Positions 26,270-37,710 are shown, numbered from the stretch's first letter. The stretch is DNA of 64,000 nt from Mactromeris polynyma (GCA_032209605.1 JASFXZ010000003.1:35738762-35802761); one strand, 5' to 3'. The notes: generated by a model from the sequence alone, not told the origin. Numbers and translations are program-made.

Positions 26270-26444
26270 ATGTGTTCAACCGTCTTCAGGATAATAGCTT
26301 TCTTACTCATTTACAAGGTTTGTACAGGGTTTGTTCCAGGCGACTCAACAGTGAATCAACTTAATATAGTTCGCCTCGTCACGAACTATACATGGAACGG
26401 ATTATATGTGGCACTACATAGCTATAAAATTATAAATTTCATCT
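26270..26444 (+). CDS. Possible first exon of a secreted protein
   Basis: ATG followed by a signal-peptide-like segment (MCSTVFRIIAFLLIYKVCTG), then a short stretch with an N-glycosylation sequon (NYT). It ends near a GTAAGG donor at 26445; an earlier donor-like site follows LIYK. A TATA-like TATTTAAAT lies about 45 bases upstream of the ATG. No downstream exon was found and the product is unknown. Unspliced, the frame stops at 26467. Chance occurrence is quite possible. Confidence 0.25.
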
Positions 26445-26739
26445 GTAAGGGCAACACTAGAATATAGCTATAGATTTTTCAAACACGTAAGATAAAATAT
26501 ATTAACTGCTTTTGATAGTTTTTTGTCCCATCAGCTATAAAATGGCGGGTACTTATAGCTGGACTATATAAACCCATATTGCATGGCCACTTCCGCTGCT
26601 TATTTTCCTGAATTAATTATTTACCAGTACTGACTTGCCTTTCCAACAACCGTTGTAAACTATCCCGCCATTCGGAACATCTCGGTCATTCACCTACGGA
26701 ACATGATTCGAATGAATTGTACGACGTGCTCCGAATGCT

Positions 26740-26865
26740 ATCCCGCACGAATCAGATGTGGAGTACAAAATGACTGTAGACACATTTCACAGAAGGACAT
26801 GGCCTTTCCTATCCAGGAATCGACCCCGGACTACCGGATTACAACCAAGCGCTCAAAAATGTATA
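26740..26865 (-). mobile_element. tRNA-derived SINE fragment
   Basis: The minus strand reads GAGCGCTTGGTTGTAATCCG, then GTCCGGGGTCGATTCCTGG: the D-arm end, anticodon region and a B box (GGGTCGATTCC) of a tRNA-like head. The upstream A-box half is lost, so it is not a functional tRNA. Confidence 0.55.
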
Positions 26866-27199
26866 GTAGTTGATTTATGGTACATAATTAACAAAAACTA
26901 TTTACATCTACAAGAAAGATTAATCAAAGTCAAGTTTGTACCTAGACAAACATGTGTACATGTAAAATAGAAACCCAATGTTCCGCATTACCAAAGAAAA
27001 GAAGAACTTGTCTATGGAATGAGTGACGTATTTTAGAGACAAATCACTAAATAACTGACCATTTTCGTATGTATTGAATTCGTTTAATAGTGGATTTTAT
27101 TTGTTTGTTGTAATAGATCGATAATGCTGTACATGTACTTTTTATTTATTTGTATCAAACTTTTGGTTGTTTTCTTTGAAGTTGTTAGTGCTACATCTG

Positions 27200-27453
27200 G
27201 GCCCGTATTCACAAACGTTTTAAGACTGAATCTTAGACTTTAAAATTGCAAAAAATATATTTACAAGCATTTCGTTTTCCTTATATTTTAACGGACAGTG
27301 TTTTGCCTGAATATTTCTTGTTTCTCACTGTACACTTTTGCCACTATCAAAATATAGTGTGTAACAATAACGTAGGAACAAAATGAATATTTACCATTTT
27401 AAAGTCAATCAGGATGTCTGAGATTCAGTCGTACAACGTTTCTGAATACGGGC
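27200..27453. mobile_element. MITE family D, copy 1
   Basis: 254 bp with long imperfect terminal inverted repeats: the left end is GGCCCGTATTCACAAACG and the right end CGTTTCTGAATACGGGCC, each continuing inward (TTTAAGACTGAATCTTAGAC). It has no coding capacity. The second full copy is at 58491-58750. Confidence 0.8.
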
Positions 27454-28688
27454 CCTGGAGAGGTGGAGCTAAATTCAAAGTTAAAGATATCAAAGGACAT
27501 GCACGTTGATTAGAAACCCGCACTGTTTAACTAAGTTACAGCACTATTACCGACATAATCGACATTCACCAGGATTGACTCAACATCATAGTGTTCACAA
27601 TCACGATACAATCACGATGTATGCTACGTTTATTCGATTGATAAACCTTCTGGGAATTTTCAATTTCACAATCACTGTGCTTACTTGCATACGTCAGTGA
27701 CGTCTCAAGATAAAGAGACACACACGTGTATTGTGATTAGGCTATGATACAAAACAGACTGAGTGAAAACACATGTATATCTAAATTAGATACCATAGTG
27801 TTTCCATACGCTATCTATTACAAGTAGTATATGGATCAGTTATACGTTGAACTAAGTAAATGTTTCGTCTCCTTGTGCTGTTAACATTTTTGTAAAGTTT
27901 TGAGAACGCATGAATGTGACTTACTAGATGCCTGACAATAATATTTTACATTTAACTTAATGAAATTAAAACCATGTTTTATTGCGAATCATGGTTTCTA
28001 GAACTCGACATTTTGAAGCAAGTTTTATTGCTTGAAATCTGCCATGATTTAAAAAAAGAATAAAATACAAATACAGTAATGTATTACTTTTCATCAAATA
28101 TCTTAATTAAAAATGTTACGTCTAAATAAATATTTGCCCACATTACGTCGTTTACCTAGATAATGATATTAACAATATTCAAATATGATGTGTATACATG
28201 CATTAAGTACTAACCATGTTTAAAAACAAACAATGGCTATATTATCGTAAAGAATAAACTTTTAATTGGAACATAATCGTTTGTCGTAAAAGTTTCATTC
28301 AATAATCGCCACAACGTTTTGAATGAATGGGAATACACAAATATAATATTATACACTTTTTCGAATGTAACACGTAACCACTTAGTTACGTATAGATCCA
28401 AGTTTATGAAACTTAAGATTTCTTCAGTCTCTATGCTTAGATCTCAAGTTCAATCTTAACCTTTTTCAAATTAATGCATTTGTCTTTTTAAATTATCTTT
28501 CCTTATTCAGAATAATGTATGATCAATATCATGGTTGTGTCACAATTAACTTGTCAACGTTAAAACGCAACATTGAGATTTTAGACAAATCTCAAGCTTA
28601 ATGACCAACTATTCTGGTTTTATTTAACTGGTTGTTAGAATAGTTATAGACTCAACCACAAGTACAAGAAATCTTTGATTTATTCCAG

Positions 28689-28945
28689 TGTAACAAGAAA
28701 GAGATCACGAGAAGTCGACGATGAAGAGTTAACCCCACAACAACGAAGAAACTGTGAGAGAAAACTATCAAAGTTTCAGCAACGTTGTTTAGAATGGAAA
28801 CAGAAACTTAGAAACATGTTGATTGGTTTAATGATGTATGAAATGGCCATGATGAATGAAATCAGAAGATTAGCAAGAAAAAGAATAAGCGACACTTTGT
28901 TTGAATTGATTGACGGAATGTCTGAAGCCAAGCGTCAAAGATTGA
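28689..28945 (+). CDS. Basic Arg/Lys-rich protein, paralog 1, coding exon
   Basis: Starts after a TTATTCCAG acceptor with one base of a split codon, then encodes VTRKRSREVDDEEL, CERKLSKFQQRCLEWKQK, MMYEMAMMNEIRRLARKR and SEAKRQRL. It ends with one base before a consensus GTGAGT donor at 28946. If the donor is not used, the frame ends at TAA 28951-28953. I do not recognise the family. The product is very basic with several nuclear-localisation-like clusters and a probably helical middle (KFQQ to LARKR). The second copy at 35290 matches about 70 of 87 residues, which supports real coding. The upstream exon with the initiator Met was not found. Confidence 0.7.
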
Positions 28946-29095
28946 GTGAGTAAGGTGAAGAAATAACAAGGGCACAGAACATATATTTTTTATAAAGCAA
29001 TACATGTGGTTACTAAGCACGGAAGAAACAAATAAGCACATTTTTTAAAACTTTGACATTCAATGAATTAAATGTACGAAACAACATGTTAAGAT

Positions 29096-29612
29096 TGTGC
29101 TTATTGGTCAACAGAACGAATGAATATATGAAAACAAAACAGATTTCCCTAAATTTAGAATGAACGTATAATTTATGCGTTATTACAAATGACCAATTGA
29201 TACTTATTTGTATATGTTTCAGGATTTTTTTTTGTCTGAGTGAGAAGATGGTTGCCAACAAAGGTGGTACAAGCTGTTGTACAAGACGAAACCAACGCGT
29301 ATGTCAGGAAGATAAAGAAACTCACAATTAACGAAGACGCCAAGAGCAAGGATGCTATTAAGCTGCTCCTAAACGTCGGGGATGTCCCGATGGCGCCTAA
29401 TGGGCGAACATAGAAATTAAATAAATATTGGTTTACATGAAAACTAAACTTATTAACTACGAATAGATAATTGGAAACTAATAATTTTGTTTGTTTGATT
29501 TCAATGTTTATAAGCATCATAAGATCGATTCCAGTATGTATGCCATATTTGTGTCACAGTTTATGCCATTTTTTCAACAGTATATACGCCGTTCTGTTGA
29601 CCAATAAGCACA
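29096..29612. repeat. 23-bp perfect inverted repeat flanking paralog 1 last exon
   Basis: Positions 29096-29118 and 29590-29612 are exact reverse complements over 23 bases (core GCTTATTGGTCAACAGAAC) and lie either side of the last exon of paralog 1. They may be terminal repeats of a small element or the trace of an inverted duplication. Confidence 0.7.
29241..29413 (+). CDS. Basic Arg/Lys-rich protein, paralog 1, last exon
   Basis: Acceptor at the end of a ten-T tract (TTTGTCTGAG). Two bases complete an ATG split codon, followed by 56 codons (RRWLPTKVVQAVVQDE, YVRKIKKLTINEDA, LLLNVGDVP) and a TAG stop. VRKIKKL-xx-NEDA is shared with the last exon of the second copy at 36007, which supports the frame and the exon. 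AATAAA follows at 29420-29425. A competing acceptor (TTTCAG at 29222) would put a TGA in frame. Function unknown. Confidence 0.6.
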
Positions 29613-30299
29613 TGTTCATTCATTATTCTTGTGACGATAGTGTACGGCTTTTGAACATTGAACAGACGCATGTTAAACATAAGTTCTTCAATAATATCTT
29701 AATAAAACCCCTGGAATCTAGTTCCATTCCGACAAGACGCTGGAGTATAAGATCACCATTATCACAGTTAACACGATTTAAGTCAGTTCTTATGCACTTT
29801 CCCGGTCTGGTTTATTTCTCACGGAGAAGATGGTTTCTCATTATCCGTGTTTTATTTGCATTTTATCTGTCCCTATAGTAACATCAAACACGTTTATAAC
29901 ACTGCCTTGATAAGTCATTTACAATTTCGTTCGTTTTATTCTTCTGCTTGTAATTCCAATTCGGGAATATTGCATTGCCAATTGACATAGTAATTCCGCT
30001 TAAGCACAGCCAATTGGGAGATGTTCTTAAATAATATAATTATTTCAAAGCAATGTCTATTCTCATTCGTGTAATGTCAATTGAAGTAAAGAAATGCAGA
30101 CATTGGTCAGAATGTTTCAATTAAAAATCCAAATATGACAACAATAACCAATACAACGTAAACAAACATTAATCAGTCATTGACATTAAAGGAACCGACA
30201 TAACCTTGTTCACAATAAGTTAGATGGTAGGGCGATTTGCGTGGATGACCGTTGGCACCATCCCCATAAATACATCAAGCAACCTGTAATACGGTATTC

Positions 30300-30700
30300 C
30301 ATGATACTACTAATAATAACAAACTTTATTAGTTGAATGTCCTTAAGACATGCACATAAAACATACATACATAAATTTATCTAACAAGAGGCCTTTGTAC
30401 ATGCATACATTATTACAAAATAAAGAGAACACATAAAGAATAAGCATTATTATAATGCTAAATCAATAATTCAGAACAACTCATTTTCAAAATCGGAAGT
30501 AACAACATGTATGAAAGAGAGATTAACTTATTACAGGGAACGCCGCGTGCATTATACAATGCCTTCCCACACAGACCCCCGGGGAAACATATTAGGCACC
30601 GAGGAGATGTTAGGGTACACTTTGGAAAGAGTGGTGCAAGGAATGGTCTGTACGATCATAAAGAACAACTACGGATAATTTAGTAGGACAAAAAGGGGGG
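30300..30700 (-). mobile_element. Retroposon-like repeat family C, longest copy
   Basis: On the minus strand the shared block (GGCGTTCCCTGTAATAAGTT) is followed by about 200 bp of AT-rich sequence and ends AATAAAGTTTGTTATTATTAG, that is, a polyadenylation-like signal and a short triplet tail. This suggests the 3' end of a SINE or LINE in antisense orientation. No reverse transcriptase frame is present. Confidence 0.55.
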
Positions 30701-31504
30701 AATCATTTATTGGATTGAATATATCACTGAACAAGTCAAGATAATGTGTAATAATAGTACAAAATGGGTGTGGGGGAATAACATGAAGCATGATATATGT
30801 TTACTACCGAAAAACTATGTAAGATAAAGACATAATATATACTAGTGCATTTTATGCGCTTTAAATAATGCTCATCTTTCAGAAAATAATACTGCAACAG
30901 GCAAACATATTGACCAAAGTAAAAATATGCTCGCTACCATTAAACCTTACGATGCTTTTAATATATGCGACTTGTGACTTAAAACTTCTCTACAACCAGC
31001 TTTGTGATACACAATTGTGGTCTTATATCCATCACCGATGCTAACACAGATTTATTGAATACGTTATGGACTTACATGAAGGTTGTATGAAGGCAACTGT
31101 CAATCATGTAAGTTTATGAGTAATCATGGCCTCTCAAGAAATCGATGAAAGTAAAGACTTGCACAGGACCGAGCGTATAGGAGGACTCAAAACATTTACG
31201 TCCAACGCAGATTCTTAGGGTCCTAAATAAAGCAAGAAAGTAGAGGAAAAGGGATCAACACGGGAATGTACAGCAAGAGAAAATTAGAAACGGGGGCTTA
31301 AATTGGTTCAAGTACTTGCTTATAATCATAATCGATTATTGGATTGGTTTGAAAATAAATTATATTTGTTTTTGTATGTTTATTTCGTATATTTGTATTT
31401 GACTGAAGAAATTGAAGACTACTTTTTTCTATGTACAGATTAGTACTAGTGTGGATGTTAATAAAGATTTGATCTATTGCTTGAAGCAATTGGGACCCTT
31501 GATA

Positions 31505-31600
31505 ACTGGTGAAACAGTGAAAATGGACTTGAACATTGTGTTCTTAATTTTGAGGTGGTCTTATTATTGAGGTGTACTTTAAGTGAGGTTATACTGTAGT
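31505..31600 (-). mobile_element. Element family B, copy 3 (inverted, partial)
   Basis: On the minus strand it reads ACTACAGTATAACCTCACTT, GTACACCTCAATAATAAGAC, CACCTCAAAATTAAGAACAC. A stretch of about 20 codons is shared between its shadow frame and that of the copy at 22199, which shows the copies are closely related. Confidence 0.6.
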
Positions 31601-31636
31601 TGCAAACAGTTGTTTTACTGTTACAACAAGCAATAA

Positions 31637-31790
31637 AAGAGAGAACATAAGTTGCCACAGGGAACGCCGCATACATAAGACAGTCCCTCCCTACACAGAC
31701 CTCCGGGTAAACAACAATCCATAAAACATTAGGCATTTGAGGAGGCTCAAGGGTACATACGTTAGGGAACAGGAAATAAATGGATGGAAA
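31637..31790 (-). repeat. Retroposon-like repeat family C, copy 3
   Basis: The plus strand shows CACAGGGAACGCCGCATACA, CACAGACCTCCGGGTAAACA and CATAAAACATTAGGCATTTG, matching the blocks at 19720 and 30515. Confidence 0.62.
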
Positions 31791-31999
31791 AGATCACAGG
31801 ACAAGTCAAGACAGTTGGCAAAAATAGGCCGAAACTGGGGAGTAAGTCATTTATCAACAAGTTTGTGTTAGTTTCTCGTACAGTTCGACGTGAGTCTTGT
31901 AAATATGATATATATAACTGATTTATTAGTAGATCTTATAAATATTCAGACGTATAAAATGTATGATTAACAATATGCAACGTAATTATATGGACTTTT

Positions 32000-33840
32000 G
32001 AACTTAACTGATGAGCGACCACTTTAATACCTGAATGAATTCATAATTTCACATGTTGAGTCGCGTTGCCGAGAAGATTGATTAAGTTTACCTGATAATA
32101 AATATATCATTATGTTTGACTAAATTTCAGAAACACCAACGTTTTAAAGGACAGTTCATGCATTGACATATTATTTCTCTATTGACTTACATTGCTTTCA
32201 CAGAGCGTTTGCATTATGAGAACTGAATCGTCAGATGATGATTTAAATATTATTTCTGAATGTCTTAAGAAAGTAAAGTAGCGACCATAAAAATGACTTT
32301 CACTCTTTTAGTCGTTGTGAAATTGGAATTAGTACGGCTTCCAACTATTATGTCTATATTACCTTTTTGTTTCCTATATTCTGAGTTTTATTGATCCCTA
32401 ATGTAACATGAATCTAGGGTTTCGTCTCAACCATGTCGGTTCATTGAACTTGTTGTATGGTAAGTCGTTCTAGTCTGATTATATCTGTAATCAACTTTGA
32501 AACCCAACTGAACGAAGGAACTTTGCCGAACTCAACACGTCTGCCACACACGATGAACAACTATACGTCAATTTATTTCGACCACAAACATACGCAAATA
32601 TTCATTTTGAATGCTTTATGTTACAGAATTGTGGGAAATATTTGATAATATAAAATACGCGTTCACTAAAAAATCACCACGATGTAGTCCGTTTTTTCCG
32701 TGTTTGTAATAAGTTCCTTCCTCGAAATCCAGATTTAAATATATTTTTCAAAGATTTTACGTCTTATTGTCGTCATTTTTTAAATGTCGTACTTTTTATG
32801 TTGAATGATAATCAAACTTCACACAGCTGTACAAATTACGGTTACTAGTTTTCAACCGTTGAAATCTGGGCCATCTTAATTTCGTGGCAACTCGGCATTT
32901 TCCGTAAGCGGCCACTACGTATTCTCGACAACGTCAGTCACGAGACTAATACACGTTCTGAAACACATTTGTATTTCCCGAGTTTGCTGAATTGAATAAA
33001 CTACGCATAAAATGCCCCCCAAAAACAAAGAACGCTTATAGATAAGTTCAGTCCATAATTTAGTTTCGCACTCTGATTTATGGTTATACATCAACTGTTA
33101 TGAGTAATGGCATGCAAATATGATATTTGTCTGGGCGTCCATGCATTTTAATTATTATATTTCTCATTGCTTCATACAATTTAGAAATGAAATAAAGAAC
33201 AAATGAAGCATATAGGTGAGTTTTAAAACATGTTTGACTGTAAAAGAAATCAAAATTCCTTTATGAGGAGCAAGTGATTAGTATATTAGGAAATTATCTG
33301 TGATAGAAATTATTATAGTATGTGTATACTAATAAAAAAGTTAAATCCAAAGCCTTAAACAATAAATAACATATGCATGATACGGGCGTCATTAAACCTT
33401 TTTGTACGGCGTTATATCTATGTGGAATTTAGACGTAACCCGACGTCATGACGTCATAATTACAGCGTTAGTAACGGCGTTACAACGTTATATGCACTTT
33501 GACAAACAAAGACGTATTATTAATCCTTAGAAAGATATCTGCAATGTCGGAAAGAGTTTTATACACGACTCGTTTCCTGTTAGAGAATACTGTCCCGTGA
33601 GTATACGAGTTACACCATTGTTCACGAAATAATGAACTTAGTTCTAGTTTTCATTACAAACCGTGTTTATGGATTGGTATTTTGAGTAAGCGGTCTCGTT
33701 GTAGGTCGTATTCATCGCACGTACAAATAAAAGCGTAAGAGACATCATTATTTGGCTCTTCAACCACATGATTATGTAGAGGAAGTTGTTAGTTATTTGC
33801 AGGATATAAGTACTGATTTGAAATTAATGAGCACAAGTTA
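32000..33840. other. Non-coding DNA with a double CRE motif at 33442-33456
   Basis: No exon was recognised. GACGTCATGACGTCAT contains the perfect palindrome TGACGTCA, followed by TAACGGCGTTACAACGTTAT. Confidence 0.4.
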
Positions 33841-34429
33841 AGCCTTGTTCATAAGAAGCTCCCGGCGTAGGGACTTCCCACGGGCTGTTTTCCGATGTTT
33901 TACGGGTTTGAGGTGCCTGTTCAACTTTCCTCCATGGACTATATGTCGCCCCTAAGAGTCCCCACATTCGTGCGGGCCCACATGGCATGACGTGCGATTA
34001 TCGACGGGCTCTCGGGATTTTGAATCGTACGGGGCCCATTATCCGTAGTAGGACAACATGTGACAAAGTCATTAGGTTGTCTGATCCTAGAATGTCATTA
34101 AAATTAAATTATACATTTTAAAGCTAAGTTTAAACTTAAATAGTTAAATATAATAAAAAAAACAGGTTATAACAGCTTATAAAATATAAGTCACTCCCGG
34201 TGACTGTTTTCAACATCAAAACAATAGACTTCCAGTTATACTAGGTCATTTAATTGAATGTTTATAAAAAACCACATTTGTTATAACAATCCAAAAACAA
34301 TCCCAAGCAAGTCCTTTACATGCTCTTACTATACATCAAGTAGGGTGTGACTATGATAAATGAACCGATCTCCTATGCTTAGTAGGAGTGACATATACCT
34401 TGGGTCTAACGGCCCCTACAGCAATCCCA

Positions 34430-35090
34430 AGCCAGCTCTTCGTATACTAGTACTCTTATTGATATACACCAGTTTTGGCGTGAATGATAAATGAAGCTCA
34501 ATTTATTGGCCGGAAACTAAAGTTCAATTTTGTAACAGTGACCTTGACTTGTGATGGAACGACCTCAAAAGCAATCCCAAGTGAAGTCTTCTCCAATTCA
34601 TACTATACACCAAGTCTGGAATGAATACGATAAAATAAAACTCAAGTTATTCCCCGGAAAATGGGTTTCGTTTCTTAGTAACTGTGACCTTGACCTTCGA
34701 CCGAACGACACCAAAACTAATCCCAAGCGAACTTTTCGCATGTTATTACTACACACAAAGTTTGATGATGAACGAAACTCGAGTTATTCGACAGAAACTG
34801 ACTTTCTATTTTATTAACGGTATCATTGACCTTGGACCCAATGGCCCGAGAGCAATTCCAAGCGAGTTCTTCACAAGTTCTTACTCTGCACAAAGTTTGG
34901 CATGAATACGACACACGAATCTTGAGTAATTCGGCGGAAACTGATTTGCTTTTTTAGTAACGGTAACCTTGACCTTGGACCGAACGATTCCAAACGCAAT
35001 CATAAGCGAACTCTTCACATGTTCTTACTATACACCAAGTTTGGTGCGAATATGACAAATGAAACCCAAGTTATTCGCCGGAAACCCTCA
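34430..35090. repeat. Tandem TGACCTTGACC-type repeat, about five units of about 145 bp
   Basis: Each unit contains GTGACCTTGACCTT, CGAACGAC, GCAATCCCAAGCGA, TCTTCACATGTTCTTACTA, CACCAAGTTTGG, AAGTTATTCGCCGGAAAC in that order, with 15-25 percent divergence judged by eye. A similar array type is common in bivalve DNA. Open frames crossing it are not genes. Confidence 0.75.
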
Positions 35091-35289
35091 GTTTGACGTC
35101 CGCAATGCCAATCATTGAGAACCTGGTTCATACGACGATCGGCTTTAAATACTTGATAAAACAAGGTCTAAAAGCTAGACAACCGAAGTTATGTTTAATA
35201 ATTGTTAACACAAGAAACACATTTAAACAAATCGTCATAAATACTTAAACAATCATTTGTATAGTCGTATTCCGATGTGTTCATTCCAG

Positions 35290-35551
35290 TGTTACAAGAA
35301 AGAGATCTCGAGAAGTCGACGATGAAGAGTTGCCGCCTCGAAAACGAAGAAGATGTGAGAGAAAACCGTCAAAGTTTCAGCAACGTTGTTTAGAATGGAA
35401 ACAGAAGCGTAGAAACATGTTGATTGGTTTAAGGATGTATGAAATTGCCATGATGAATGAAATCAGAAGATTAGCAAGAAAAAGACCAAGCGACACTTTA
35501 TATGAATTAAATGTCGGAAGGACTGAAGCCAAACTGCTAAAATTAAGTGAG
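35290..35551 (+). CDS. Basic Arg/Lys-rich protein, paralog 2, coding exon
   Basis: Second copy of the exon at 28689. It starts after TCATTCCAG with one base of a split codon and encodes VTRKRSREVDDEEL, PPRKRRRCERKPSK (a strong bipartite nuclear-localisation-like cluster), FQQRCLEWKQKRRNMLIGL, IAMMNEIRRLARKRPSD and KLLKLSE. It ends in phase 0 at a GTAGGT donor. Substitutions relative to copy 1 make it still more basic. If unspliced the frame runs to a TAG at 35585-35587, giving an alternative short end. No homologous family is known to me. Confidence 0.72.
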
Positions 35552-36006
35552 GTAGGTCACCTAACGGAAAATCCGTTTGTGCAGTAGTGAAATAATGTTG
35601 CTATTACACTGGAATTTGATTTTAGATTAGCTACGATATGTTTTTTTATTATATAAAACAATCACTAGTATCTAATTTCAAATTTAATAGTTTTGCAAAA
35701 TATGATAATTTTTGTTCTAAATAATACATTTCTTAACACTTACATTTGAACATGTTCCTTATAAAAAAGTTTTCGATTATGTACTCGTATTTCGCGTAAT
35801 ATTTTTTTTTATATTTTACACTTAACAGTTTTATTAAAATTCAATAGCAATGACATGGTAGGTTTTGCACATTTTATCTGATGAGAAACAAAAGCTTATA
35901 CATAATGTTATTGTATACTTTTTATGCATATTCCTCATTAAATGATACTAAATGCAAAAAGTATACTATTTAATATGATGATGTTCAAGTATTTAATACA
36001 TTACAG

Positions 36007-36171
36007 GTCGAGAAATATGAGCCTGGAAACATTGCTGGGAAAGATAAACCGATTAAACCAACCCAAGTTGTGAGAAAGATCAAGAAATTGTCGAGTAATG
36101 AGGACGCTGTGTGTATGACAGTCATTGTTCCGGTTGCCAAGAGACAAGGGTGGCGGAGAAGACGAAAATAA
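36007..36171 (+). CDS. Basic Arg/Lys-rich protein, paralog 2, last exon
   Basis: After a TTACAG acceptor the frame continues in phase 0 for 54 codons (VEKYEPGNIAGKDKP, TQVVRKIKKLSSNEDA, VPVAKRQGWRRRRK) and ends at TAA. It shares VRKIKKL-xx-NEDA with paralog 1; the rest has diverged. The Arg-rich C-terminus suggests nucleic acid binding or nuclear targeting (inference). AATAAA overlaps the stop and recurs at 36178-36183. Confidence 0.68.
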   Translation, partial: VEKYEPGNIAGKDKPIKPTQVVRKIKKLSSNEDAVCMTVIVPVAKRQGWRRRRK

Positions 36172-36540
36172 AATATAAATAAATATGTTTCCACCAAAAA
36201 TCAAATATGTAAATACAAAACGTGGAAACACTTTCACAAACTCATACAATTGTTTGTTTTTATTTTTAACATACATCTCCATACTTATTTTATGTTTTTC
36301 CACGTGGACTCGTAAGTAAAAATATCACGTAAATATTCGTTCTAAATCGATATTTCGGTTCTAAAACCCTTTCAAATAACTCAAATTATATATTGAAAAA
36401 ACGACACATGTTACGCAGAACTATTTTCAACGTCACGTGATCAAATGTCCAAATAGTATGAATATTTTACTACACCATATCGTAGGAACGACAGACTGAC
36501 GAAATCGACACAATAAATACATTACATAATACAATCTAAC

Positions 36541-36800
36541 CGAATCCCTTGACTGCATTGTCAAGGCTTCTGTCTTGGGAGTGGGAGGTCTAAGGTTCGA
36601 ATTCCGGTAGGGTTCCGGTCCGTTCTGATATGGCCGGTTGGTGAGCCGCCAGTTTGTTAAATAATGGTTACCGTGTGCCTACCTGCCTGGTGCCTGGCAT
36701 TAAAGAATAAGAATCGGGAAGCAGATGTGCTCAGAAGGTAGGTGTCTCATAAGTCAGAAATGGCTGGCCCTTAAAGCAGGAGTGCCACTATAATATATAA
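36541..36800 (+). mobile_element. tRNA-derived SINE
   Basis: A tRNA-like head with B box GGTTCGAATTC at 36594-36604 is followed by a body with GGTTGGTGAGCCGCCAG, CGTGTGCCTACCTGCCTGGT and GCCTGGCATTAAAG. The head cannot fold as an intact tRNA. It lies in non-coding DNA after paralog 2. Confidence 0.6.
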
Positions 36801-37559
36801 ACACTAACACGATTGTATTTGCTTTCAAAATAAGTTGTGTTCTTGCTTCTTAATCTAGGTCAACCCTCGAGACTGTACATGGTGGTAAGCATGTACATGT
36901 AGTTAATATCTGACCTCATAATCACACTTTATCTATCAACATCTGCGAAGACCTTTGACCTGGCCCGAACACAGCTCGAATCAAACCCCTGTCACTCACC
37001 AGAACGAACCACGTGACCCATGAAATGTCAGGCAGAAGATAGCAGAATAAGAAATGGTTCGACAAGTTGCTGGCTTGCAATCATGTCATATCACGACATT
37101 ATAAGTCTAAAACATTTCATATGATTCGATAAAAATAAGACTCGAGCAGTGATTATTCATATTTGCAAACAACTTAATCGATATTTCGCTATGGCACATA
37201 TGGCAGAACAAGATTCAACGTCATCGAATCCATTTTTTTAAACCGTTTGTACACATATTTCACAAAAACTTATATATAGGTCTTTATTTGTTCGCCGATG
37301 ATTAGTGGCATATAATTTCTGATTAATTTAAAAGGTCCTTAAAATCCTTTCAACTCGGGAAGGACTTGTTAGGGCTGACACTGATTACTTTCAACGTCAG
37401 GGGAAGTAACTGCTGCGAGGAATTTGTCTATTTATATTTTTATCTCATTTTTTGGCTCTCTATCTTTATTTATATAAATCTGTAAAATGTCTGATATTGA
37501 AACTCATTTCACAAGCTTGAGGTTAGTTCTCGCTTTTCCCTATCTCCCTTGTCATGTTT

Positions 37560-37710
37560 TCATGAATGAATTAAATAGTTCGTTTTCAAACCTCCTTAAG
37601 TGTCTTGCGTTTTTTGGATTGTTGTTTTCCCGGTGGTATGCGTGTGGAGGCACTGTCTTATATATGTGGCGTTTCCTGTAGCTACGTATTCTCTCTCTTT
37701 AAGTATCACC
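37560..37710 (+). repeat. Retroposon-like repeat family C, copy 4
   Basis: GGATTGTTGTTTTCCCGGTG, GTGGAGGCACTGTCTTATAT and GTGGCGTTTCCTGTAGCTAC, in plus orientation and missing the upstream GCCATTCCTT block. Confidence 0.6.

Noticed and set aside
29471..29878. 135-codon plus-strand open frame
   Set aside because: No start context, no domain and no paralog; it overlaps one arm of the inverted repeat and looks like chance in AT-rich DNA.
34551..34817. 88-codon open frame
   Set aside because: It lies wholly inside the TGACCTTGACC tandem repeat, and the frame is not kept between units.
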